From the NCBI RefSeq assembly GCF_006715395.1, contig NZ_VFNC01000002.1, positions 2,356,001-2,420,000 on the forward strand: DNA of 64,000 bases, written 5' to 3'. The translations under genes and the position numbers were made by a program. Each line of letters starts with the position of its first letter. Position 1 is the first letter of the stretch. Source of the DNA: Streptomyces sp. SLBN-31. Lineage in GTDB: Bacteria; Actinomycetota; Actinomycetes; Streptomycetales; Streptomycetaceae. The notes beneath the pieces are model-generated. The model saw only the letters and a program-made list of their open reading frames with translations, did no database searches and was not told the origin of the DNA. This document shows positions 49,393-60,345 of the stretch, in pieces.

Positions 49393-49709
49393 AGAGTGAA
49401 CCCTCCCGTGGACGCCCGAGCGCCCTTCTCTGTCTGCCTGCTCGCCTTGATGTGACGATCGACCCACGGGGCTGGTTGCCCTTGTGGGGCGATTGCTTGT
49501 TCTTTTTTCGTCCGCTCGGTGCTGGTGTTCTGTGCTTCTGTTGTGTTTTGCGGTTCTTCGGTCTGCCGAGCAGCCCGGTGCCCCGTGCTGTGACCCAGGC
49601 GACCCTACGACAACTTGCTTGCCATGGGCACCCGTTCGTGCCCGTCATTCACCAGATGGCCATCTACAGCCGGTGGCAGACCGGTCGACGTCTTCTCCTA
49701 GGAGCCCTG
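49393..49709. promoter_or_regulatory. 317-bp divergent gap, locally A/T-rich
   Basis: This separates the transglycosylase and the DUF4184 gene. On the minus strand it is purine-rich with runs such as GACGAAAAAAGAAC, unusual for this genome. It probably holds both promoters and a long leader. I looked for the c-di-AMP riboswitch often found before cell-wall hydrolases in Streptomyces and could not recognise it. Confidence 0.4.
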
Positions 49710-50576
49710 TTGCCGTTCACCCTGAGCCATGCGGCGGCCGTACTGCCCGGTGTGCGCGGCGACGGAAGCGGGCGGGGGCGGCTGGTTCCGGCCGTGCTCG
49801 TGGCCGGATCCTTCTCCCCCGACATGACCTACTTCGCGGCGAGTGCCGTGCCCGGTGCGATGGAGTTCGGCGACTTCACCCACTCGTTCGCCGGCGTGTT
49901 CACGGTCGACGTGGTCGTGGCCTGGGTGTTGGTCGGGCTGTGGCTGTTGGTGCGCGAGCCGGTGGTGGCGTTGCTTCCGCGGGCCTGGCAGGCGCGGCCG
50001 GCCGTGCTGTTGCGGTGCGGGGTGGCGCGCTCGCGGGCCGGGGCGGGGGTGGCGGTGCGGTGGTACGCGTCGGCGGTGCTGGGGGCGCTGACGCATGTGG
50101 TGTGGGATGCGTTCACGCATGCCGACCGGTGGGGGATGCGCTGGTTTCCCGTGCTGGGGACGGAGATCGCGGGGTCGCCGCTGTACTGGTACCTGCAGTA
50201 CGGGGGGTCGGTGGTGGCGGCTGTCGTGATCGCGGTGTGGGTGGCTCGGGCTCTGCGGCGGGTGCGGCCGGCTGTTCCGGGGCCGTTCGGGGTGCCTGTG
50301 CTGGCGGGGCGGGATCGGTGGTGGGCCGGGGGATTTATCGCGGGGTGCGCGGTGGTGGCGGGGGTGCGGCGGGCCACCGTGTGGTGGGGGGAATGGGGGG
50401 CGCGGGCTCGGCCGTGGGAGCTGGTTCCGACGCTGTGCTTCGGGATGGGGGCCGGGCTGGTGCTGGGGGTACTGCTGTACGCGGTCGGTGTGCGGGTGTG
50501 GCGTCCGGTCCCGGACGGGGACAGCGGCCCGGAGCCGGTCAGCGTGGGGCGGAGCGGTGCCGAAGGCGGCCGGTGA
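49710..50576 (+). CDS. DUF4184 family membrane protein
   Basis: 288 residues from a TTG start. Family members typically begin MPFTLSHAAAVLP; here the same peptide follows TTG 49710, which is preceded by AGGAG at 6-nt spacing. The frame is open upstream but reads unlike protein. Segments SFSPDMTYF, THSFAGVFTVDVVVAWVLVG, and GALTHVVWDAFTHADRWGM are conserved, with His/Asp pairs (SHA, DMTY, THVVWDAFTH) reminiscent of membrane metal-dependent hydrolases. About six membrane helices. Function unknown. Confidence 0.8.
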   Translation: MPFTLSHAAAVLPGVRGDGSGRGRLVPAVLVAGSFSPDMTYFAASAVPGAMEFGDFTHSFAGVFTVDVVVAWVLVGLWLLVREPVVALLPRAWQARPAVLLRCGVARSRAGAGVAVRWYASAVLGALTHVVWDAFTHADRWGMRWFPVLGTEIAGSPLYWYLQYGGSVVAAVVIAVWVARALRRVRPAVPGPFGVPVLAGRDRWWAGGFIAGCAVVAGVRRATVWWGEWGARARPWELVPTLCFGMGAGLVLGVLLYAVGVRVWRPVPDGDSGPEPVSVGRSGAEGGR

Positions 50577-50766
50577 GGTGGGCCGCGGTGCGGTGCAGGG
50601 TTGTCGCGAGGCCTGAGGGGAGGCGGTGCAGGGTTGCCGCGAGGTCCGTGGGGATGCGTGCGGTGCTCGCGTCGGCCGCGAAGACCGGGACCGGCGTGGA
50701 CCCGGGCCCCGGCTTGGCATCTGCCTGCGCTTTCGCCGTGCGGCGGTTGAGCATGCGTATACCCAT
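50539..50766 (-). CDS. small conserved Streptomyces protein
   Basis: 75 residues. The start MGIRMLNRRTAKAQADAKPG and centre VPVFAADASTARIPTDLAAT resemble short basic proteins I recall from many Streptomyces genomes. The C-terminus is Arg-rich. It overlaps the end of the DUF4184 gene by 38 bp on the opposite strand. Function unknown. The 254 bp between it and polA show nothing recognisable. Confidence 0.6.
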   Translation of the reverse strand: MGIRMLNRRTAKAQADAKPGPGSTPVPVFAADASTARIPTDLAATLHRLPSGLATTLHRTAAHLTGRLRHRSAPR

Positions 50767-51020
50767 GCCCGCATCCTGACGGCGGGGGTGGCGGAGGGCG
50801 TGTTCGCGGGGGCCACGTGGGTGACGGGCGGGTCGGCGCGGCGGTCCGGTGGTGGGCCGGGGTCGTGGGGGTGCGGCGAGCCCGCCGCCGACGGGGCGTC
50901 TGCCTGCTGAGACGCGGAACGTGTGCAGGAAGCGCACGCGGCGGGCTGCGCCGCACCCCCACGACCCGCTCCCGTGCGTGCGCGGGTGCGGACCGTGGGG
51001 GGACTGCCCCGGTGGTCCTG

Positions 51021-53747
51021 TCAGTGGGCCGCCGATTCCCAGTCCGGTCCCGCGCCGACCGAGACGCCCAGGGGGACCCTGAGGTGGACCGCGTCGGACA
51101 TCTCGCGGCGGACCAGTTCTTCGACCTGGGTGCGCTCGCCGGGGGCGATCTCCAGGACGATTTCGTCGTGGACCTGCAGGAGCATGCGGGACTTGAGGTC
51201 GGCCTCGCGCAGGGCGCCGTCCACGCGGAGCATGGCGATCTTGACGATGTCGGCCGCCGTGCCCTGGATGGGGGCGTTGAGGGCCATGCGCTCGGCCGCC
51301 TCGCGGCGCTGGCGGTTGTCGCTGTTGAGGTCGGGCAGATAGCGGCGGCGGCCGAACAGGGTGGCCGTGTAGCCGGTGGCCCGCGCCTCGTCGACGACCC
51401 GGCGCAGATAGTCCCGTACACCGCCGAAGCGCTCGAAGTAGGCGTCCATCAGGGCCCGCGCCTCGCCGGCCTCGATGTTCAGCTGCTGGGAGAGGCCGAA
51501 GGCCGACAGGCCGTAGGCGAGGCCGTAGGACATCGCCTTGATCTTGCGGCGCATCTCCGCGTCGACCGCGGTCTGCTCGACCGCGAAGACCTGGGAGGCG
51601 GCCGTGGTGTGCAGGTCCTCGCCCGAGGTGAAGGCCTCGATGAGGCCCGCGTCCTCGGAGAGGTGGGCCATCACCCGCAGTTCGATCTGGCTGTAGTCGG
51701 CCGTCATGAGGGACTCGAAGCCCTCGCCGACGACGAAGCCCCGGCGGATGGCCCGGCCCTCGTCCGTGCGGACGGGGATGTTCTGCAGGTTCGGGTCGGT
51801 GGAGGAGAGGCGGCCGGTCGCGGCGACGGTCTGGTTGAAGGTGGTGTGGATGCGGCCGTCGGCGGCGATGGTCTTGATCAGGCCCTCGACCGTGACGCGG
51901 AGCTTCGCCTGCTCGCGGTGGCGGAGCATGATCACCGGGAGTTCGTTGTCCGTCTGGGTGGCGAGCCAGGCGAGGGCGTCCGCGTCGGTGGTGTAGCCGG
52001 TCTTCGTCTTCTTGGTCTTGGGCAGGGCCAGTTCGCCGAAGAGGACTTCCTGGAGCTGCTTGGGCGAGCCCAGGTTGAACTCGTGTCCGGCCGCCGCGTG
52101 CGCCTCCTTCACCGCCTGCTGGACGGCGCCCGCGAACATCTGCTCCATCGCCTCCAGGTGCGCGCGGTCGGCCGCGATGCCGTGCCGCTCCATGCGGGCC
52201 AGCAGCGCGGAGGTGGGCAGCTCCATGTCCTGGAGGAGATCCGCGGCGCCGACCTCCTGCAGGCGGCCGGCGAAGGCCTGGCCGAGGTCCAGGACGGCGC
52301 GGGCCTGGATCATCAGTGCCTCGGCCTCGGCGCCGTCGTCCGCGCCGAAGGCCAGCTGGCCGTCGGCGGCCGCGGCCGGGGCCAGCTCGCGGCCCAGGTA
52401 CTCCAGGGACAGCGCGTCCAGGTCGAAGGAGCGGCGGCCCGGCTTGACCAGGTAGGCGGCGAGCGCGGTGTCCATGGAGACGCCGGCGACGCTCCAGCCG
52501 TGCTCGGCGAACACGCGCATGGCGCCCTTGACGTTGTGCAGGACCTTGGGGCTCGTGTCGCTCGCGAGCCAGGCCGTGAACGCCCGCTCGTCGGCCTCGT
52601 CCAGCTGGGACGGGTCGAACCAGGCGGCCGGGCCGTCGGCCGTCGCGAGGGCGACCTCGGCGACCGAGCCGGTGCCCAGCGCCCAGGTGTCGACGGTGGC
52701 CACGCCGAGGGGGCCGTCCGCGTGCCCGGCGAGCCAGGGGGCGAGCTCACCGGTGCCGAGGACCGTGCCGTCCAGCTCCACGCCGTCGGCGATCACCGGC
52801 GTCTCCTCCGCCTGGGCGGCGCCCGGGTCGACGGCCAGCAGCCGCTCGCGCAGGGAGGGATTCCTGATCTCCAGGGTGTCCAGGACCAACGCGAGGGCCT
52901 TGCGGTCGTACGGGGCCCGCTCCAGGTCGGTGACCGCCTTGGGCAGCTCCACCGTGCGCACCATCTCGGTCAGGCGGCGGTTGAGCTTGACGGCCTCCAG
53001 GTGGTCGCGGAGGTTCTGGCCGGCCTTGCCCTTGACCTCGTCGACGCGCTCGACCAGATCGGCGAAGGAGCCGAACTGGTTGATCCACTTCGCGGCCGTC
53101 TTCTCGCCGACCCCGGGGATGCCCGGCAGGTTGTCGGACGGGTCGCCGCGCAGGGCCGCGAAGTCCGGGTACTGCGCCGGCGTCAGGCCGTACTTCTCGA
53201 AGACCTTCTCCGGAGTGAACCGGGTCAGCTCCGAGACGCCCTTCGTCGGGTACAGCACGGTGGTGTGCTCGGTGACCAGCTGGAAGGAGTCGCGGTCGCC
53301 GGTGACGATCAGCACCTCGAAGCCCTCGGCCTCGGCCTGGGTGGCGAGGGTGGCGATGACGTCGTCCGCCTCGAAGCCGTCGATCGCGAAGCGCGAGACG
53401 TGCATGGTGTCCAGCAGCTCGCCGATCAGCTCGACCTGGCCCCTGAACTCGTCCGGCGTCTTGGAGCGGTTCGCCTTGTACTCGGTGAACTCCTCGGAGC
53501 GCCAGGTCTTGCGGGAGACGTCGAAGGCCACCGCGAAGTGCGTGGGCTCCTCGTCACGCAGGGTGTTGGCCAGCATCGACGCGAAGCCGTAGATCGCGTT
53601 CGTCGGCTGGCCCGTCGCCGTCGTGAAGTTCTCCGCGGGCAGCGCGAAGAACGCGCGGTACGCCAGCGAGTGCCCGTCCATGAGCATGAGGCGGGGCCGC
53701 TTGCCGCCGGGGGTCGTCTCGGTCTTCTTCGATGCTGTCTCTGCCAC
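51021..53747 (-). CDS. polA: DNA polymerase I
   Basis: 908 residues. 5' nuclease domain (about 20-320): LMLMDGHSLAYRAFFALP, AFDVSRKTWRSEEFTEYKAN, DDVIATLATQAEAEGFEVLI, GDPSDNLPGIPGVGEKTAAK. The central 3'-5' exonuclease-like domain lacks an obvious DxE catalytic pair (GVATVDTWALGTG), so proofreading is probably absent. Polymerase domain: motif A MTADYSQIELRVMAHLSEDA, motif B RRKIKAMSYGLAYGLSAFGL and motif C LLQVHDEIVLE. GTG 53747 begins VAETASKKTETTPGGKRP and gives the usual length. It is divergent from the FdhF-like gene. Confidence 0.96.
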   Translation of the reverse strand: MAETASKKTETTPGGKRPRLMLMDGHSLAYRAFFALPAENFTTATGQPTNAIYGFASMLANTLRDEEPTHFAVAFDVSRKTWRSEEFTEYKANRSKTPDEFRGQVELIGELLDTMHVSRFAIDGFEADDVIATLATQAEAEGFEVLIVTGDRDSFQLVTEHTTVLYPTKGVSELTRFTPEKVFEKYGLTPAQYPDFAALRGDPSDNLPGIPGVGEKTAAKWINQFGSFADLVERVDEVKGKAGQNLRDHLEAVKLNRRLTEMVRTVELPKAVTDLERAPYDRKALALVLDTLEIRNPSLRERLLAVDPGAAQAEETPVIADGVELDGTVLGTGELAPWLAGHADGPLGVATVDTWALGTGSVAEVALATADGPAAWFDPSQLDEADERAFTAWLASDTSPKVLHNVKGAMRVFAEHGWSVAGVSMDTALAAYLVKPGRRSFDLDALSLEYLGRELAPAAAADGQLAFGADDGAEAEALMIQARAVLDLGQAFAGRLQEVGAADLLQDMELPTSALLARMERHGIAADRAHLEAMEQMFAGAVQQAVKEAHAAAGHEFNLGSPKQLQEVLFGELALPKTKKTKTGYTTDADALAWLATQTDNELPVIMLRHREQAKLRVTVEGLIKTIAADGRIHTTFNQTVAATGRLSSTDPNLQNIPVRTDEGRAIRRGFVVGEGFESLMTADYSQIELRVMAHLSEDAGLIEAFTSGEDLHTTAASQVFAVEQTAVDAEMRRKIKAMSYGLAYGLSAFGLSQQLNIEAGEARALMDAYFERFGGVRDYLRRVVDEARATGYTATLFGRRRYLPDLNSDNRQRREAAERMALNAPIQGTAADIVKIAMLRVDGALREADLKSRMLLQVHDEIVLEIAPGERTQVEELVRREMSDAVHLRVPLGVSVGAGPDWESAAH

Positions 53748-53877
53748 GGACCCGATCCTGCCACGTGCCACTGACAGTCGGCCGCCATCGGGGGCGGCCG
53801 CACCTTCGGCGGCAGTGTCGGCGGCGCGTGCGAGGATCGAAGGCGTACCCACATGCGCAGCTGAAGGAGATGGCGCC

Positions 53878-56157
<2,280 letters not shown>

Positions 56158-56210
56158 GCGTTTGCTCAGTCAGGCCGCACGACTGATCACGGACGAACGG
56201 AGCACGGCCC

Positions 56211-56699
56211 ATGGGCGAGCAGCAGCACGTGAGGTTCCCGCAGGAGGTCATCGACGAGTACGCCGCCCTCGGCGTGGACCTGCCGGCCCTGTTCTCCGCG
56301 GGACATCTCGGGACGCGCATGGGCGTGGAGATCCTGGAGGCCTCCGCCGACCGTGTCGTCGGCACCATGCCGGTGGAGGGCAACACCCAGCCGTACGGGC
56401 TGCTGCACGGCGGCGCCTCCGCCGTGCTCGCCGAGACGCTCGGTTCCGTCGGCTCGATGCTGCACGGCGGCAGCTCCAAGATCGCGGTCGGCGTCGACCT
56501 GAACTGCACGCACCACCGGGGCGTGCGTTCCGGGATGGTGACCGGGGTGGCCACGCCCGTGCACCAGGGGCGTTCGACGGCGACGTACGAGATCGTGATC
56601 AGCGACGAGGAGGGGCGGCGCGTGTGCACCGCGCGGCTGACCTGTCTGCTGCGGGACGTGCGGCAGGGCGACGGGGTGCCGACGGGCACCGCGGGCTGA
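56211..56699 (+). CDS. hotdog-fold (PaaI-like) thioesterase
   Basis: 162 residues. The PaaI thioesterase pattern is NTQPYGLLHGGASAVLAETL, with HGG and the Glu of AETLGS at the expected active-site positions; GVDLNCTHHRGVRSGMV is the conserved beta-strand region. These enzymes hydrolyse acyl- or aryl-CoA thioesters. It is close behind the molybdoenzyme (53 bp) and may be co-transcribed. Confidence 0.9.
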   Translation: MGEQQHVRFPQEVIDEYAALGVDLPALFSAGHLGTRMGVEILEASADRVVGTMPVEGNTQPYGLLHGGASAVLAETLGSVGSMLHGGSSKIAVGVDLNCTHHRGVRSGMVTGVATPVHQGRSTATYEIVISDEEGRRVCTARLTCLLRDVRQGDGVPTGTAG

Positions 56700-56749
56700 C
56701 GGCGGCCCCCCTCTGGCCGCATCCGGCGATCAGGCCATAGCGTCGTGCC

Positions 56750-57169
56750 ATGAGAACGGGAGGAGCCACCCGGCCGGGTCTCGTGTTCGGCTTCGGGCTG
56801 GCACTGGCAGTGGTGACGGCCGGGCTGTGCGCCGGGTGCGGGGATCCGGGCTCCGCGGGAGGCTCGACCGCCGGGCGCACGACCGCGTCCACGCCGGCCG
56901 CGGCGACCACCTCGCCCGAGGACCTGTGCACCCGCGTCGTCGCCCACTGGTCCCGCGAGGTGCTCGACAGCCACAGCTACGGCGATTACCAGACGATGGG
57001 CCTGTCCAACGGGCAGTACGACATCCTGCGCGAGGTGGTCGACGCCGCCCGGGTGGAGAAGAAGAAGCACGGCGCCCGCGCGGCCGACGAGCTGATCGGC
57101 CGCGAGGCGCGCGCCGGCTGCCGCGACTGGTACCGCACCGGCGGCCCGAGCAACGGACCCTGGTCATGA
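56750..57169 (+). CDS. putative lipoprotein
   Basis: 139 residues. An N-terminal hydrophobic segment ends in a lipobox LCAGC with lipidation Cys30. A Thr/Ala-rich spacer follows (about 38-56), then a small soluble domain with DLCTRVVAHWSREVLDSHSY and a second Cys near the C-terminus (ARAGCRDWYRTGGPS). It likely faces outwards, anchored to the membrane. The stop overlaps the next gene's ATG (ATGA), so the two are made together. Function unknown. Confidence 0.8.
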   Translation: MRTGGATRPGLVFGFGLALAVVTAGLCAGCGDPGSAGGSTAGRTTASTPAAATTSPEDLCTRVVAHWSREVLDSHSYGDYQTMGLSNGQYDILREVVDAARVEKKKHGARAADELIGREARAGCRDWYRTGGPSNGPWS

Positions 57170-57780
57170 GCGGCGTCGGCCCCGTCGAGCCCGGTGAGGG
57201 CACCCGGGCCCGCGACCTCACGGACGACGACTCCCCCTCCCCTCCCCGCCCGCGCGGCCGGTTCGGGCAGTGGTACGACCGGCACCGCCGTGGGGCCCTC
57301 GCCGCGGCCGCGGCGGCCGTCCTGCTCGCGGCCGGCGGCTATCTGTATCTGACCCGGCCGCACGCACCGGCGCCCGCCGCACCGCCGTACCCGTCCCAGG
57401 TCGTCGACGTCACCTATCTGGAACCGGTGGCCACCCCAAAGGGGGTACGCCCCCGCAGCTTCAGCTTCGCGGTCGCTCTGAGTGTCGAGTCCGGCCCACC
57501 GGTGACGGTGCGTTCCATCAGTCAGCCCTACCCCGGCATCTCACTGACGTCGGAACCGCTTGCTCCCTTTCGCGCCCGGGCGGGCGGCACACGGAACGTC
57601 GTGATCACCATGCACGTCACGGATTGCCGGAAAGCGCCAGAAAGCGCCGGACTGCCTTTCCTGGACGTAACTCTGCGTAATAAGCGTGCAATAGAAGTCC
57701 ACAGCTACATCCTCGGACAGCGCTATGCGCAACACCTCTCCACCGCCCTGCAAGGCATCTGCAGGCACCGTTCCCGGTAA
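57166..57780 (+). CDS. single-pass membrane protein, unknown function
   Basis: 204 residues. A Pro/Asp-rich cytoplasmic N-terminus (1-40), one membrane helix (about 43-62, AAAAAVLLAAGGYLYL) and an extracytoplasmic beta-rich domain (EPVATPKGVRPRSFSFAVAL, VTVRSISQPYPGISLTSEPL) with a Cys pair in TDCRKAP and GICRHRS. It is coupled to the lipoprotein upstream, with which it may form a complex on the outer face. No family is recognised. Confidence 0.8.
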   Translation: MSGVGPVEPGEGTRARDLTDDDSPSPPRPRGRFGQWYDRHRRGALAAAAAAVLLAAGGYLYLTRPHAPAPAAPPYPSQVVDVTYLEPVATPKGVRPRSFSFAVALSVESGPPVTVRSISQPYPGISLTSEPLAPFRARAGGTRNVVITMHVTDCRKAPESAGLPFLDVTLRNKRAIEVHSYILGQRYAQHLSTALQGICRHRSR

Positions 57781-58067
57781 TTACCAAAAGCCTCGAAGCA
57801 CATGACAGATCCCGTCGGGTCCTGCAGGTTCTCAGAATGCGGACTGGGCGAATCGGCCGGAATTCTGCTGTACTGCCCACAGAGCACCGCTCTGCATTAC
57901 CTCGTGTCATAACGAAGGAGTCACAGCCTCCCCCAGACCCTCCTCCCGGGTTCCTCCACCCGCTTAGAGTCACGGCCAGTCACCGTGCAGCCGAAAAAGC
58001 ACTTCGGCACGGCGCAGGGACTCGGCCACTTCCAGAGGGAAGGGCCGTGCCAGGGAAAGGACTGATC
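57781..58067. promoter_or_regulatory. liv operon upstream region
   Basis: A 287-bp gap without a gene. It contains a 6-bp-stem hairpin (GCCGAA 57990-57995, TTCGGC 58003-58008) in what should be the livK leader. The promoter elements are not obvious to me. Confidence 0.35.
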
Positions 58068-59297
58068 GTGCGTCAACGTTCGCTCATCGCCATCACCGCC
58101 GCGCTGGCGGCGGGAGCACTCACCCTCACCGCCTGCGGCTCGCGCGACAGCGGCGACAAGAGCAGCTCCGGCAGCGGCGGCACCACCGTCACCATCGGAG
58201 TCGACGCCCCGCTGACCGGCGACCTGTCCGCGCTGGGCCTGGGTATCAAGAACTCCGCCGACCTCGCGGTCAAGACGGCCAACAAGGACAAGACCGTCGA
58301 CGGGGTCACCTTCAAGCTCGTCGCCAAGGACGACCAGGCTCAGGCGTCGTCCGGCCAGCAGAACGCCTCGGCCTTCGTCGCCGACAAGAGCGTCCTGGGC
58401 GTCGTCGGCCCGCTGAACTCCTCCGTGGCGCAGTCCATGCAGAAGGTGTTCGACGACGCGAAGCTGGTCGAGGTCTCCCCGGCCAACACCAACCCGGCGC
58501 TCACCCAGGGCGACGCCTGGCAGAGCAAGAAGGTCCGCCCGTTCAAGTCGTACTTCCGCACCGCGACCACGGACGCCATCCAGGGCCCGTTCGCCGCCGA
58601 GTACATCTACAACACGGCCAAGAAGAAGAAGGTCTTCGTCATCGACGACAAGAAGACCTACGGCGCCGGCCTCGCCGCGACCTTCACGCAGGAGTTCAAG
58701 AAGCTCGGCGGTACGGTCGTCGGCACGCAGCACATCAACCCCGACACCAAGGACTTCTCCTCGGTCGCCACCCAGGTGAAGAACTCCGGTGCCGAGGCCG
58801 TCTACTACGGCGGTGAGTACCCGCAGGCCGGCCCGCTCAGCAAGCAGATCAAGGCCGCCGGTGCCAACATCCCGCTGGCCGGCGGTGACGGCATCTTCGA
58901 CCCGACCTTCATCAAGCTGGCCGGGGCCAAGGCCACCGGCGACCTCGCCACCTCGGTCGGTGCCCCGGTCGAGACCCTGCCTTCCGCGAAGAAGTTCGTC
59001 GCGGACTACAAGGCGGGCGGCTACTCGGAGGAGTACGGCGCCTACGGCGGTTACTCCTTCGACTCGACCTGGGCGATCATCCAGGCCGTGAAGAAGGTCG
59101 TCGACGACAACAACGGCAAGCTGCCCTCGGACGCCCGTGCCAAGGTCACCGCCGCCATGCAGAACGTCTCCTTCGACGGAGTGACCGGCAAGGTCTCCTT
59201 CGACGAGTTCGGTGACGCCACCAACAAGCAGCTCACCGTCTACGCCGTGAAGAACGGTGCCTGGGCGGCCGTCAAGTCCGGTACCTTCACCGGCTGA
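58068..59297 (+). CDS. livK: branched-chain amino acid ABC transporter substrate-binding lipoprotein
   Basis: 409 residues. Lipoprotein signal with lipobox LTAC (Cys23), a Gly/Ser linker, then a periplasmic-binding type I fold: TVTIGVDAPLTGDLSALGLG, VLGVVGPLNSSVAQSMQKVF, YFRTATTDAIQGPFAAEYIY, AEAVYYGGEYPQAGPLSKQI and YGAYGGYSFDSTWAIIQAV. It captures Leu, Ile, Val or related amino acids outside the membrane. GTG 58068 has AAAGGA upstream; GTG 58047 is an alternative start. First gene of livKHMGF, separated from livH by a hairpin that should raise its relative output. Confidence 0.93.
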   Translation: MRQRSLIAITAALAAGALTLTACGSRDSGDKSSSGSGGTTVTIGVDAPLTGDLSALGLGIKNSADLAVKTANKDKTVDGVTFKLVAKDDQAQASSGQQNASAFVADKSVLGVVGPLNSSVAQSMQKVFDDAKLVEVSPANTNPALTQGDAWQSKKVRPFKSYFRTATTDAIQGPFAAEYIYNTAKKKKVFVIDDKKTYGAGLAATFTQEFKKLGGTVVGTQHINPDTKDFSSVATQVKNSGAEAVYYGGEYPQAGPLSKQIKAAGANIPLAGGDGIFDPTFIKLAGAKATGDLATSVGAPVETLPSAKKFVADYKAGGYSEEYGAYGGYSFDSTWAIIQAVKKVVDDNNGKLPSDARAKVTAAMQNVSFDGVTGKVSFDEFGDATNKQLTVYAVKNGAWAAVKSGTFTG

Positions 59298-59321
59298 CCC
59301 ACTCCCGCACCACTCACGAGC

Positions 59322-59355
59322 CGCGCGGGGCGCTGTTCCACTGGCGCCCCGCGCG
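59322..59355 (+). terminator. intercistronic hairpin after livK
   Basis: A perfect 12-bp stem, CGCGCGGGGCGC at 59322-59333 with its complement at 59344-59355, closes a 10-nt loop between livK and livH. It has no T-run. Such a hairpin may partly terminate transcription or protect livK mRNA so the binding protein is made in excess. Confidence 0.75.
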
Positions 59356-59412
59356 TTCTCGCATCCGGCTCCATCCGTCGAAAATCATCCGAATAGTCTC
59401 GGAGGACATGCG

Positions 59413-60345
59413 GTGAACGAACTGCCGCAGCAGCTGGTCAACGGCCTGCTACTGGGATCCATGTACGGGCTGGTCGCCATCGGCTACACGATGGTCTATG
59501 GCATCGTCCAGCTCATCAACTTCGCCCACGGCGAGATCTTCATGACCGGAGCGTTCGGCGCTCTGACGGTCTACTTGTACGTCCTGCCGGACGGCACCTC
59601 CATGGCGATCGCCCTGCCCCTGATGATCGTCGGCGCCATCATCGTGGCCGTCACGGTCGCGGTGGGGGCGGAACGGTTCGCCTACCGTCCCCTGCGCAAC
59701 GCGCCACGTCTCGCCCCGCTCATCACCGCCATCGGCCTCTCGCTCGCCCTGCAGCAGGCGGTCTGGGCCTGGTACCCCGACGCGAAGTCCTCCGTGACGT
59801 TCCCGCAGATCGACGGCGGGCCGTTCCACATCGGTGACGTCACCATCCAGACCGGCGACGTCTTCCTGCTGGTCGCCGCGCCCATCAGCATGGCCGTCCT
59901 CGCGTACTTCGTCATGAAGACCCGCACCGGACGTGGCATGCAGGCCACCGCCCAGGACCCCGACACCGCCAAGCTGATGGGTGTCAACACCGACCGCATC
60001 ATCGTGATCGCCTTCGCCCTCGGCGCCACCTTCGCCGCCATCGGCGGCGTCGCGTACGGCCTGAAGTACGGCGAGGTCAACTTCCGTATGGGCTTCATCC
60101 TGGGCCTCAAGGCGTTCACCGCGGCCGTGCTCGGCGGCATCGGCAACATCTACGGAGCCATGATCGGCGGTGTCGTCCTCGGTATCGCCGAGACGCTGGC
60201 CTCCGCCTACATCTCCAACATCCCGGGCATGGAAAAGTTCGGCAGCCAGTCCTGGGCCGACGTCTGGGCCTTCGTACTCCTCATCCTCGTGCTCCTCTTC
60301 AGGCCACAGGGTCTGCTCGGCGAGCGCGTCGCGGACAGGGCGTGA
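59413..60345 (+). CDS. livH: branched-chain amino acid ABC transporter permease LivH
   Basis: 310 residues with about eight membrane helices. Characteristic stretches are MYGLVAIGYTMVYGIVQLIN, FAHGEIFMTGAFGAL, the coupling-helix region GRGMQATAQDPDTAKLMGVN, and AAVLGGIGNIYGAMIGGVVL. GTG 59413 has GGAGG eight bases upstream. The stop overlaps livM by GTGA. Confidence 0.94.
   Translation: MNELPQQLVNGLLLGSMYGLVAIGYTMVYGIVQLINFAHGEIFMTGAFGALTVYLYVLPDGTSMAIALPLMIVGAIIVAVTVAVGAERFAYRPLRNAPRLAPLITAIGLSLALQQAVWAWYPDAKSSVTFPQIDGGPFHIGDVTIQTGDVFLLVAAPISMAVLAYFVMKTRTGRGMQATAQDPDTAKLMGVNTDRIIVIAFALGATFAAIGGVAYGLKYGEVNFRMGFILGLKAFTAAVLGGIGNIYGAMIGGVVLGIAETLASAYISNIPGMEKFGSQSWADVWAFVLLILVLLFRPQGLLGERVADRA

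Noticed and set aside
49393..49709. c-di-AMP (ydaO-type) riboswitch before the lytic transglycosylase
   Set aside because: Expected for such genes in Streptomyces, but I could not find the conserved core; the purine-rich leader alone is not evidence.
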